From positions 62,001 to 126,000 of the forward strand of contig JAKSYS010000047.1 in assembly GCA_022925895.1 (NCBI GenBank): a stretch of 64,000 nucleotides of DNA, in the 5' to 3' direction. A program made the translations under genes and the position numbers. Below, piece after piece: positions 43,230 to 53,523 of the stretch (position 1 is the first letter of the stretch; every line of letters starts with the position of its first letter). Below the pieces are notes generated by a model, which was not told the DNA's origin, did not search any database, and was given only the letters and a program-made list of their open reading frames with translations. This stretch comes from Fragilaria crotonensis (Eukaryota; Bacillariophyta; Fragilariophyceae; Fragilariales; Fragilariaceae).

Positions 43230-45083
43230 AGACCACCCCGAAAGATCAAAGCACTAGCATCAACCCACCAAGCGACGCAGGTACAACACCAGGAACGAGA
43301 GTCCACCAGAACCCGGTCAATACATACATCCCTCATCCAAACAAAAAGATCAACGACGGCACTCATCGCATTACAATCAAATGGAAACTCAGTAAAAACT
43401 ATCTCGCCCGATTAGAAGAAAACGAAGACGAACTCATCTACGAAATACATCAACTGATTACTCACGCCTTTGAGGACGAAGATGGTCTTTTTTATCCATG
43501 GAAAAGTAACGCCCCACAAACCACAAAACCGGTATCTACTCTCCAACTCGATGAACTCAAACAATTTCTCTCACCAAAAATCTCCTTCCTCAAAGCAACC
43601 TCACTACTTATCTTTGGCTTACGCTTCGGATTCTCCGGCAACCCATCGAATTGGAAATTTAAACAAAACACTCAACAATTAATGAAAAGCCATCACTTCA
43701 ACGTCTCGATCTCCAACTCAACATGTGACAGCGGCAACATGGTCACAGTCGGATACATTCTACTCAAAGCTCCGAACACGACAAACCAGTTATACTACCT
43801 ACAACATCTGACAAACCAACTACCCGACAACACCCCCTTCTTTGATCTCATCCGACTGAGAACAACCCCGATGGACCAAGAAATAAATCACATCGGAGTC
43901 AAATGCGGAGAACGCCATGCAACATCCCTCTGTCACGCCCTCACTCAATATCTCACAGGCAACAAAACGGCGCTATTCCTGCCCAGGTACTCCTTGGGAT
44001 CAATGACCGATGAACAAATCAAACAACAATTCGAATTCCACGAGCGATACACCAAATCCCTTAGAGCACTCTCACTCTTCCCACACGTATCGAATCTGGA
44101 TCGCATTCGAAAAGAAACTTTTCCTGACGGTACATCTATTGAACGATCCACACGGGAATGGGCAGCACAATTAGTGGCAAATGACAACTCACCAGCTCTC
44201 TGCGACGTCGTAAACGGAGGACATGACCAAAAAGCAAACCTTCTCGTCCCTAGCCCATACTACGACCATATCAAGTCCCAGTACAAAGAATACAAAGCCA
44301 GATTAAACCCAACACAACACCGGGAAGCCCGCTTCAGGGCCAGCATCTCAGATCTCCCCGACGTCATTCACATCACGGCAAACGCCCAGACAAACATGGC
44401 TTTTATCACAAACCTCGCAAACATGAACGCATGGCAACCACTACCAACTCAAACAAGCAACAACGGTGGAGGCAAACCTCAAGTCACCTCCCAAGCCAAC
44501 CCTTCTACGAACTTTCCCACACGACCACAATGGCTAAAGCCAACAGCCCCATACAACAACAACAAAAAATTCTCCAACACTTCCTCTACCACCAACGGAG
44601 CGCCTTCCCATACATCAGACGATCAAAGCCTCGGATCGACACAGTCCATGACGATAGCATCAAACATCACCACTCAGCAGGCCCGCATCCACGAACTCGA
44701 AGCCTCCCTCCACAAACAACAAACAGAAATTGATTCGCCATCAAAACTACCTCTGCAAAACTCATTTCCATGGAAAGCCAGTTCAAACGATTAGATCACC
44801 TCGATACAAAAATAACAGACATGAGCGCCCAACTCAATATGGTCACGCAGCAACAGGACGCACAATCAACACTGCTACAATCAATCAAAACCGACACACA
44901 CGACCAAATCAAAGAAATGGGAGCTTCCCTCGTCAATTCCTTCACAAGCCAGAGCAAAATGGCAGACTCAATGATGACCATGCAAGAACGCATCGACAAA
45001 ATAACAGAACTCATGCAAAAACTTACCAACAGACTAGATCACGAACAAACAAAAATCGGCACAGCATCTAATGACGACCACAA
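42460..45083 (+). pseudogene. LINE ORF1-type protein with C-terminal coiled coil
   Basis: The ATG at 42460 (MNVGTASTFLPDPNK) starts a ~850-residue protein. The N-terminal module has FDRTDWMDPPVF and KWQKYVTLGYFAIDDG. One inserted base near 42731 breaks the frame; the right-hand repeat copy lacks it and reads through. The central domain has THRITIKWKLSKNY, FEDEDGLFYPW, VTVGYILLKAPNTTNQ and CGERHATSLCHALTQYLTG. A region with REARFRASISDLPDVIHIT precedes Asn/Gln/Thr-rich linkers. After a frameshift near 44745 a coiled coil follows (MESQFKRLDHLDTKI, MQERIDKITELMQKLTN). The frame ends where LINE copy B begins. Codon use is A/C-rich compared with other ORFs here. No ORF2 of this family follows in the same orientation. 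Confidence 0.7.
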
Positions 45084-48000
45084 ACAATGCCACCGAAATC
45101 GAGTAAGGATCAAGAAACAGCTCGGTGTGTTGAAGGAGGTCGCTTTCCCATGGTTCTAAGTCTGCAATGAACTCTGCAAATGTTGATATGATGTGTGTCT
45201 TTACCGTCGGTTGAATCAAACTCTGAGCTGCCTGAATCCATCGTTCCAGCCCGACATATTGTATTTCCATCGGTGCACTCCGTGACGGCAGCTGGTCCCA
45301 CCGTACTATTGTGGTAGTTGACACAAATGTATTGTCTTTGTGTGATGATCGTCGACACATCAGGTAATCCCCGGTGGGTTGTCGGACGAAAGCTTTGGCC
45401 TTATGCTTGTATGCTACGTGGGCCATACGGTGACGATGGATTGGTAGGAGCCACTTCCCGAGGGGTTGATGTAACATCCCATCCGAGGTGCACCACAACC
45501 TAGAAGCTTTCCGCCATAACTTCCACTCTGCTTCTCCTGGATTATCCTGTTGGATCCAGGGGCCCCGAATATCGCGATGAATGGCTGGAAGGAGACCAGT
45601 CAACGTGAAATCCTCAACCTTGTCACCCGTGATGATAGCTACGTCCGCGACTGTGGTTGCTCGTAAATAAAGTCTGCAATAGTTAATTCGTTTGATTTCC
45701 GAGGCGGTGAACTGCTGAGACTGCATGACGAGCTCCATGAGGAAGGTATCGTGCTGCCGTTGAAGCACCGGCAACCCAGGTTTATCGAGGTGCATGGACG
45801 CAGAGATTGACGCCAAGAATTCGCGGAGGGATGTAATCCATTTTGATTCTAGATGGGGCAACAGTGATGTCACATCTTCCAAGATGGAAACGGATGTTCC
45901 AACTGCTTGCTGGAACCAGTGCAGGGCGATTCGTAGTAATTTCCCCGACTGTGTTTGAGATCGCCACTGCGTGAGGAACATTTTGATCTGTCCGAGCCCT
46001 TGTTGATGATACAAGTGTCGAAAGTTGGCGCCGCCCAGTTCGAGCGGACCAAATATAATCTCTCGCTTGGTATTCCGGTTGAACCCACATCGCGCGATGA
46101 TAATGGCTAGGGACTTCCGCTGGATTGACTCAAGTGCTTTCTTGGATAACGAAGAGCACGCCAAAGGGTAAGAAGCGCTCGGAAGAAAACACGCGAAGTA
46201 GTACGTCCACGCCTCCCGTCTGGTCAGGGGGCACGTCCAAAGAAAGGTCGTATTCACGTCACATATGTCGCGAAGTTTCTTTGCTTGTTTAACTTGTGTG
46301 CCGGCTGGTTCTTTGTAGTGACCCAACGTCTTGTGGGCAGTATATGGTGACAGCACTGTAATTTTTTGCGGTTGCTCGTCCCGTCCGTCCTGCACAATGA
46401 GTAAGGCTTGTTCGTCTTTTGTAACTGGTACTAAAACCGGGGCGCCTTGGAGCGAAAACTTCCACTGAAGAACATGGCTAGAACATTTAGACATTTCAAG
46501 GGCTCCACCGCTGGCTTCAAGGAGACGGGACCATGCATTGACGTTGGATCGAGTTTGCTGAAGTAGAGTTGTTACGGTGTCTGGTGTTTCGTTGTTTTGA
46601 AACAAGTTGGTTTGGCCGTTACAATCATCGACAAACCCGATCATTCCCAATGTAACATTTTCGTCACCATTTGGGTTTGAATATGTCGCCGGATACGAAA
46701 TGGTCTCATAACTGTCAAAAAGTAGACTCGACAAGAAACACCAAATTGCAGGAGAGTTTGCGCTGCCTTGACCGGTACCGTACACGGGTTCATCGCGAGT
46801 GTGCGAGTAACCTGAAGGTGCAATTCCCATCTCGGTACGAATCTTGTATTCCGCTTTTGGAGCGTCTTAGCATTCATTTGGGTGACTGTTGGAGATATTC
46901 GAACTTGCGACTTGCTAGCATCGCGACGCTGGGAATGATACGATCATAGCATGCCATAGCGTCATAGTTGGTGAGAACTAGGGACTTCCGAGTAGCTCTG
47001 GAGATTTCACATTGCATTTCCTCGATGAAAACGGGTCGTATGCACTTCTACCAGCTCTAGATCCGTACTGCCCCTCATTTAACATGCGAAGTCTTCGGCT
47101 TGATGCATGGCCGCTCGCCACTTTATCCCAAGGCATAAATTGAAGTCGGCTTCATAGATGTGAATGACTCTTGTGCGGTGGATCCGTACGTTGTCGGCGT
47201 CCTTGAATAGAATGGTATTTGCGACGGTTTGCCAACGTTTGTATGAATAACCTCTTTCGAGAGCATAATTCATAAGAAGTAGATGGACTCGGCGAATTTC
47301 TGTCTGGATTCGGTCAAGTTCCTCCCGTTGAGATTTGAATTCGCTTGTTAACATATCCTCAGGCAAGGTTGTGGAGAAGGAGTGTCGGGCTACCAAGGCT
47401 TTATAGTGACCCAAATGAAGTCCAGATGGAGAAGTTGTTGTGCTCTCGGTCCAAATCTTAAGTTTCTGAATGAAGTCTTCATCTGAGATGGTTGGGAACG
47501 AAGGAGTCGCCATCATTTCGGAACTCTGTTGTAGATGCTGTAGTAACAAGCGTACATTGTCGTCGTATCCGCTGATGTCGTACGTACCAGACAAGATCGC
47601 CGCCCTGCGTCGGTATGTCCTGTAAAACCGAGATGTTCCGAGAGAGGATCCACTGTAAACGGTGTTCCATGCGCTTGGCCAAAGTGTACTTTGTTTCGGC
47701 GTTGAAGATGAGAGAGTATCTCTGATGGGATGTCAAGTTGTCGCCATTCGCTGCATGTCTTTGGGTCCTGTTCCGGATGTAGAGGTATTTCGATACGGGT
47801 GATGCCTCGCTTATCCTGGGTTCGTCGCGCAAATTTCAATTTGCGAAATACCTGTTTGATGTCTTCCGTTTTTTTTTAATTCGCCTGATGTCTCTTGCTT
47901 TGTGTCGATCGAGGGGATTCGAGGAAGAATCCAACTGCTTCAACTGTAGTACTCGTTCCTCGTCTCTCCTTGAGTAGCTTGCCGCGACGAGGTGTTTCAC

Positions 48001-49981
48001 ATCTTTCACAGCTTGTCTTAACATCTGGGAGCATGCACTCTGAGTGAGCGGAAGTGTAATATTAGAATCTAATCTGTGTAAACCCTGAACTGTAGTCACT
48101 GGTAATGCTAGTCCCGTCCTCATTGCAGACAATACTTGCGATAGGTATTTGCATTTTTTCCGAGCTTGTGCTAAAGTGACAGACCACGCCGGTTCACCAT
48201 AGTGTTTCAGCGTTTTTTTCAGCCGCAAGACTTGCTTCCCGAAGGTCCTTATCCAATCGTTCCGCGAATGCGTGTCGATCGCCCGGTAATGTTAAGGTTT
48301 CTGCTCGAGCGAATGCATTGTGGTTTTCCATAATTCGATACTCTCTCTCAAATATGCAGTTGTCTGCACAATGTTTTTTGTATGAAGCATACGTGGGACG
48401 CGCTTTGACAGACTTTGGGTCTCGCTTCCGAACAACGTGGATGTTTTGAAGTCGATGAAGTATGCGCGATGATCTGATTGAATACGTGCGTTAAAGGCTT
48501 CGAAGCCTACATACATGACTGACCTTGCAACTTCTGGGGTACCTAGTGCGTAGTCGATGCATTTCCTTCCTCTAGCGTACGTTGCCGGTAGGGGGTTTGG
48601 ATATTGAGTGGACATAATATGTTGTAAATCCAATTGCATCGCGAGATTCGATATTCCTTGTGGGTCGGAGCCAAACACCTCGTTGAAATCACCTAGAAGT
48701 AAGAGTTCCATTCCTTGAGATCGTTTTTCCCTCAACGCTTCATGAAGATCGCGCTTAAATGCTCTGCGCGGGTCTGTCAACGGGTCTTTTTGTCGAAGAA
48801 GCAGATTGTGTTGTTGGCTAGCAGCGGTGGTATATCCTAATTGGGTCTGCTTGTAAATCACTTGATAACATGAGAACACAGCAATTGTACGACCATTATT
48901 CCCTTGGAGATCTTGTGAGACCCATCGACCCCATTTGTCGCTGGCTTGGTTGCTTACTCTCCCAGTTAGATCGCGATTTGTAACCATCATAGTTCCTCCA
49001 GGTTTGTAATACGAATTAAAGGAAATTGGAGATGATCCAAAGATGATTCTCGCCCTCTCCCAGTGTTGATTGGTCGTGTCATAAAGAGCTTGCTTGACTG
49101 CGTATTGGCACGTATCAAGATTGATTTCCTGACCACAAAAAAGATCGGCATCCACTTCTTTTATGGTTTTGCAGATATCATCGTATTGACCTCCTCGATG
49201 ATCGAGGTGGATACCATTGACGTTTGCAGAATATATTCTTGTGCAATCCGTTCGTTTGTTCAGTAGCGGATCTCCCCAATGGGTGTTTGTCCGAGCATTC
49301 CGACGCGAGAGAATTGTTGCCCTTCGTGGTGGTGGATCGTTTGAACTTGCGAGTCGATCGCGTCGAAAGATAGACTGCCAGAGGACTTGAGCATGTTGCA
49401 ATCGGCTCGAGGGATCTGTGCTTGCGGCCATAGGGTGTGCGTTTAGATGGCCGTCTTGGTCGCTATTTATGTCCTGCAGCGACCCCATAACAGGTTGCGG
49501 TACGTGCGCTTCACCTGACATGATGCTCACGGCCGGCAACCTGTTCTCCGGGCTTCGGTTGAACAAGGTTATTCTGGTCCCCTTGGCTGGGACTATTTGC
49601 CTTAATCATCATCTCTGTGTGAGGATCGGCATGCTTATGCACCACTATGGGTGAATCGACTTCTGAAGTCGGCTGTTGCTGTTGTTCGATGATGTCTTGC
49701 ATCTCTACTTCCGAAAACTCATCATCCGCGAGGACGCCAGGTTACTTCATAAGGAGAGACATGAGGTGCTTTACTTGGAGTATCTTCATCAATCTGGCTG
49801 TCTGGTGGCATGCCGACATCATCCATTGCAATATGGTAGCGGTGTCTCGGATCATCTGGATATTCGGGGCTCTCATGAATAGGAGACCAGAGTTGTCGCC
49901 TGTGGAACGGGATTGGGGAGGAGTATGGGAAGTCGAATTAAGATCACTCAGAAAACTGGAATCTTGGTCGGAGTCCGCCAT
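45084..49981 (-). pseudogene. LINE copy B ORF2: endonuclease and reverse transcriptase, RNase H cut off
   Basis: Begins MADSDQDSSFLSDLN at 49981 and is soon broken (one G missing near 49909). The endonuclease is intact in one 424-codon stretch (49566-48292) with FCGQEINLD, LLLGDFNEVFGSD, CIDYALGTPE and SDHRAYFID. The reverse transcriptase spans ~47600-46400 with LTNYDAMACYDRI-equivalent sequence, GTGQGSANSPAIW and MIGFVDDCNGQ. Frames break near 48220-48350, 47840, 47600 and 46860-47090; from 46830 the frame is open for ~590 codons. It ends just before the first RNase H aspartate, at LFLDPYSISVAL, and runs into foreign sequence. Compared with copy A, different homopolymers are shortened. Confidence 0.85.
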
Positions 49982-50219
49982 GTGATGTTTGTCGTCGCGT
50001 TCGAACGGTTGTTTTATGGGTGTGTTCTTCCGTGCGCGTTTTTATAGACATCTCCTTGGAGCGTGTCTGATGGAATTCGGACGTGTTGGGTTTGTCATCG
50101 TCAAGTTGCTCGGTGTCGTCTTCGGCTTTGGTCAAGTCGACAATGTCCATTGCTGTACGTTTCCCGCTTGATTGAAGCAATGGTTGATCTCCTGGTGACT
50201 TTGATGGGGATGGAAGGTG

Positions 50220-52295
50220 CTACCTCGTTCCGGGAGACTGGTGCTCACAGGAGAGTCGATCCGTTGTGCAACTTCTCGGCGTGTTGCAGCTGCAATTTCT
50301 GGGAATGGGGTTTGTGTGAATGACTCGAGCGAACATATCAGTTAAGATCTGCATTTGGCGGGTCTGGTTTTCCATGAACGTTACCATGCCCGGGGGTTCC
50401 GTTTGCACTGGTGGAATTGGGCGTTGACGTAGGCCGTCATTTATCTGGGTTGTGATTTGTTCCTGAACCTGTTGTTGTTGTCGAATGGACTGAAGCTCAA
50501 AATCTCTGCGTTGCTCAGCAAGTTGTCTTTCGAAATCCAGCCGTTGCTGTTGGGCCTGTTGTTCCATCTCCATTCGTTGTTGTTGAGCTTGTGTTTCCAG
50601 TTCGAGACGTTGTTTTTGTACTTGCTGTTCCATTTCCATCCGTTGTTTTGCCACTAAAAGCTCCATTTCGCGTTGTTGACGTTCCGATTGACGTTCCATC
50701 TCAATTTGTTGCTGAGCCATTTGAAGTTCCAATTCATGGCGTTGTTTCTCCGCTTTGAGTTCCATTTCATGTTGCTGGGATTTCTTGGATTCTTCTATCA
50801 CGGTTAACTTATTGCGCAATTCTGCTACTTCGGCTTTACTTGAGGCAAGTTCAGCCATGTAGTCATCCGTAAGTTGCGATTCCGTTGTGACTGTTGGTGT
50901 TTTTACCGATTGACGACTTGTAATGGATCCTCGATGAGCTCGTTGTGCCCACGTAAGATTTTGTCCGACTAAATTTGCAAGTGGGCTATCCGATATATCA
51001 ATGATGTTCTGAACGGTGCCGTTTAAGAATTCATCAGAGATAGTAGTATCATACGACATAGCTGTGTTCACGCTTGCTGACAGGTACGTATTTTCCCCAC
51101 TAGAAAGGTCATCTAACAGAATAGGTGCCACCGTCGGTGGGTTTGCAAATTTCGAGTTCAATTGCTTTGCATCGACTTCGACGTGGTTGTCGAACCATTG
51201 TGGAAGCTTCTGCATCAGCTGTGTCCGCGCTGCATGAAAATTCTTTTTATGGACGAGAACTTTGTGTCTTCCGTCGTCGTTTGTTTTGGATGTTGGGTAC
51301 GTATCGATCACACCTTCGACAGCTTTGATATGTTCTTCGAGGTAGTACATTGCATCGGAACCAATATTCTGCAAAATGATAACATGGTGGCTCGAGAGAA
51401 TTTTTGTCTGCTGTAGAATTACTCGGAGATATGCCTCAGGGTGCTTGGACTTCATTTGGAATTGAATAAACACTGGGGTATCGCGATATGCTTGTTTTAA
51501 AAGGTTCAGCAACTCCACCGAATTCTTTTTCTCTGTTTCAAATGCATACGCTTTAGTTTTCAACACCGAGTTCTTTACTGCTATATGCGGTGTGATGAAT
51601 GCCATGTGAAACTTTGGTATCTTCGTGCGAGGAGGAAGGTTTTTCTTAAGATCTTGCATCACCTTCTCCTGAGCTTGAGGAATATCATAGTATTGGGGGT
51701 TTAACCCAAGGAGGAATCCCAGCTGCGTTGTGTCCCAGATATCTTCGGACCATCTATGTTCGGTCAAGTAACATTTATGTTCGCGGAGGAGGTTGTAAAT
51801 TTTGACGGTGTTCTTTACTTCCTGTAGGGATACCATGGTTCGAACTCGATGAACAATGAAGGACGAATGAGACCTTTGATTGCTTGATGCATGTCGGTGT
51901 TGGATGCTGGGACTTCCAGAGGAGTTCTTGACGCCAGGTGCTTGATGGTGAACATCAAAATGAAGCATATGTTGACGTTCTGTCCAACGAACCGTATCTA
52001 CTTTTGGAAGGGGTTTTCCTTTGTTTGTCATGATCTGAATGTCGTCGCCGAATGCTTCTTGGACTGCCTGAAGCCAATGCAAGTGTACTTTGGCTGAGGA
52101 GACATGGTCTTGACGATTGTTTTTGTCAGTAACAAAGCGGAATTTCCACGTTTTCTCAGTGTTGAGTCGTTGATTCCCTCTTTTAACACTACCACCAGGT
52201 GGAGTGATATCGGAGGCATCATCCTGCATCTCAGGAAGGGTCACAGTTGCGCTCGCGTCGCCGGGTGGCGCGACGGATTCATCCGTCATCGTCAT
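50220..52295 (-). CDS. LINE copy B ORF1 protein, intact coiled-coil form
   Basis: About 690 codons open from MTMTDESVAPPGDASAT. It shows the undamaged layout of ORF1: N-terminal globular part (VRWTERQHMLHFDVHHQ), middle domain (TPVFIQFQMKSKHPEAYLRV, KVLVHKKNFHAARTQLMQKL), a short SLTWAQRAHRG-like linker, then the ~170-residue coiled coil (MELKAEKQRHELELQMAQQQ type). The last ~25 residues differ from copy A because a C and a G are missing near 50300; copy A's frame reads EIAAATRREVAQRIDSPVS. In this frame, after the TAG at 50220, a further open segment runs to 49944 and overlaps the ORF2 start by 38 nt. Confidence 0.8.
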   Translation of the reverse strand: MTMTDESVAPPGDASATVTLPEMQDDASDITPPGGSVKRGNQRLNTEKTWKFRFVTDKNNRQDHVSSAKVHLHWLQAVQEAFGDDIQIMTNKGKPLPKVDTVRWTERQHMLHFDVHHQAPGVKNSSGSPSIQHRHASSNQRSHSSFIVHRVRTMVSLQEVKNTVKIYNLLREHKCYLTEHRWSEDIWDTTQLGFLLGLNPQYYDIPQAQEKVMQDLKKNLPPRTKIPKFHMAFITPHIAVKNSVLKTKAYAFETEKKNSVELLNLLKQAYRDTPVFIQFQMKSKHPEAYLRVILQQTKILSSHHVIILQNIGSDAMYYLEEHIKAVEGVIDTYPTSKTNDDGRHKVLVHKKNFHAARTQLMQKLPQWFDNHVEVDAKQLNSKFANPPTVAPILLDDLSSGENTYLSASVNTAMSYDTTISDEFLNGTVQNIIDISDSPLANLVGQNLTWAQRAHRGSITSRQSVKTPTVTTESQLTDDYMAELASSKAEVAELRNKLTVIEESKKSQQHEMELKAEKQRHELELQMAQQQIEMERQSERQQREMELLVAKQRMEMEQQVQKQRLELETQAQQQRMEMEQQAQQQRLDFERQLAEQRRDFELQSIRQQQQVQEQITTQINDGLRQRPIPPVQTEPPGMVTFMENQTRQMQILTDMFARVIHTNPIPRNCSCNTPRSCTTDRLSCEHQSPGTR

Positions 52296-52374
52296 AGATC
52301 CTTGGTACAAGACCTACGGTAGATCCACGTAGAAATTAGTAAGAGGCTTACTAATTTTCCGAAGTGAAAATTCT

Positions 52375-53339
52375 TTGTCTAAACTAAACAACAAGAAATC
52401 TCGCAACAACACGCCGAGGCTTTCCTCTCTAGGAGAACGTGACGAGGATCAAGAAGAACCACAATACGAAGTCCCACACAATTTCTAAAATCTAGATACG
52501 TACATACCAGTCTGTCCGTCGACCGTTTTATACGTAACTCAGTAGGAAGTTGTCCTGTGCAACCACCACCATGAACGTCGGAACGGCATCAACGTTTCTA
52601 CCCGATCCAAACAAACCACCCGATCTCTCCAAACCCATGTTCAAGTTCGACCGTACCGATTGGATGGACCCTCCAGTTTTTAAACCAATCGATCAAACTT
52701 TGAGCGATTCCATCTACCGCCGACGTGCAAACGACGCACTCTACCAGCAAATCAGTAGTCCAGCCAAGTGGCAGAAGTACGTCACACTCGGATATTTCGC
52801 AATTGACGATGGAGCTTTCTTCGATCTCGAGTGGAGCGCCCAAGTGAACCCAACCAAGATGCATAGCATAATCTGGTACAACTACCTATACCATATTGAC
52901 CGCGACATCGACATACCAACCAAACTCAACGCATGGGCCACTCAAGTGTCACAACCATACCTCATCAACAACGCACCTCAGCTATTGACCATAGACACCA
53001 CCATAACCTCGTGGAAACAGACCCAGCAAACTCACACCCCAATGGAAATTGAAGACGACCAATGGACTGAAGTCATCTCGGCGGGAAAAGCCAAAGCAAC
53101 AAAAAAACGTGTTTCCTCACTAACCAGAGCTGCGAATCAAAACCCATACACCAACATCGCCCCAGGATTCAATCTCCCAGAGAATGACACTCCACGTACA
53201 AGCATGAAACCAACCACAGTCAACCAAACTGAAGAACGACACACTGACGAAGAAAATACATCAACTACAACAAACAATGAATTCTCGACCTGGCTAAACA
53301 ACCGAACATCCACTGGCAACACACCCGCATGGGCAGCCC
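52375..53339 (+). repeat. 966-bp direct repeat, right copy
   Basis: Second copy of 42264-43229, starting at the exact end of LINE copy B. It lacks the extra G found in the left copy. Confidence 0.9.
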
Positions 53340-53494
53340 TGGCATGTCCGAAGATCGGGAAAGGACGGGCAGTCGCCATCAGACAGACGAACACGAGACA
53401 CAGACAGACGAACACCACGACACAACACAACACAAGATACGAATTGCTCACAATCCGAACGAACTCGAATCGACAAAGACACTACTCTAGTTAA
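52571..53494 (+). pseudogene. Truncated LINE ORF1-type protein with chimeric end
   Basis: The ATG at 52571 opens the same N-terminal module as 42460 and here reads without a break for ~255 codons (KWQKYVTLGYFAIDDGAFF, WTEVISAGKAKATKKRV). At 53339 homology stops (GGGCAGCC) and the frame continues for ~50 codons of Thr/Arg/Gln-rich sequence (TRHRQTNTTTQHNTRYE) to a stop at 53494. That tail is not part of the family. Confidence 0.6.
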
Positions 53495-53523
53495 CGAATC
53501 GACAAAGACACTACTCTAGTTAA
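53466..53523. repeat. 29-bp perfect tandem duplication
   Basis: CGAATCGACAAAGACACTAC followed by TCTAGTTAA, present twice without mismatch (53466-53494, 53495-53523). Confidence 0.9.

Larger units (their letters stand above)
45084..52374 (-). mobile_element. Non-LTR retrotransposon (APE/RNase H LINE), copy B
   Basis: Near-identical to copy A over 9451-16810. It is truncated at its 3' side within RNase H: the junction lies in ACAATGCCACCGAAATC (45084-45100), followed on the left by a plus-strand ORF1 of another LINE. The 5' end at GTGAAAATTCT (52374) coincides with the last base shared with copy A. No poly(A) tail is seen. Being 3'-truncated, it cannot be an ordinary 5'-truncated LINE insertion. 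Confidence 0.85.
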
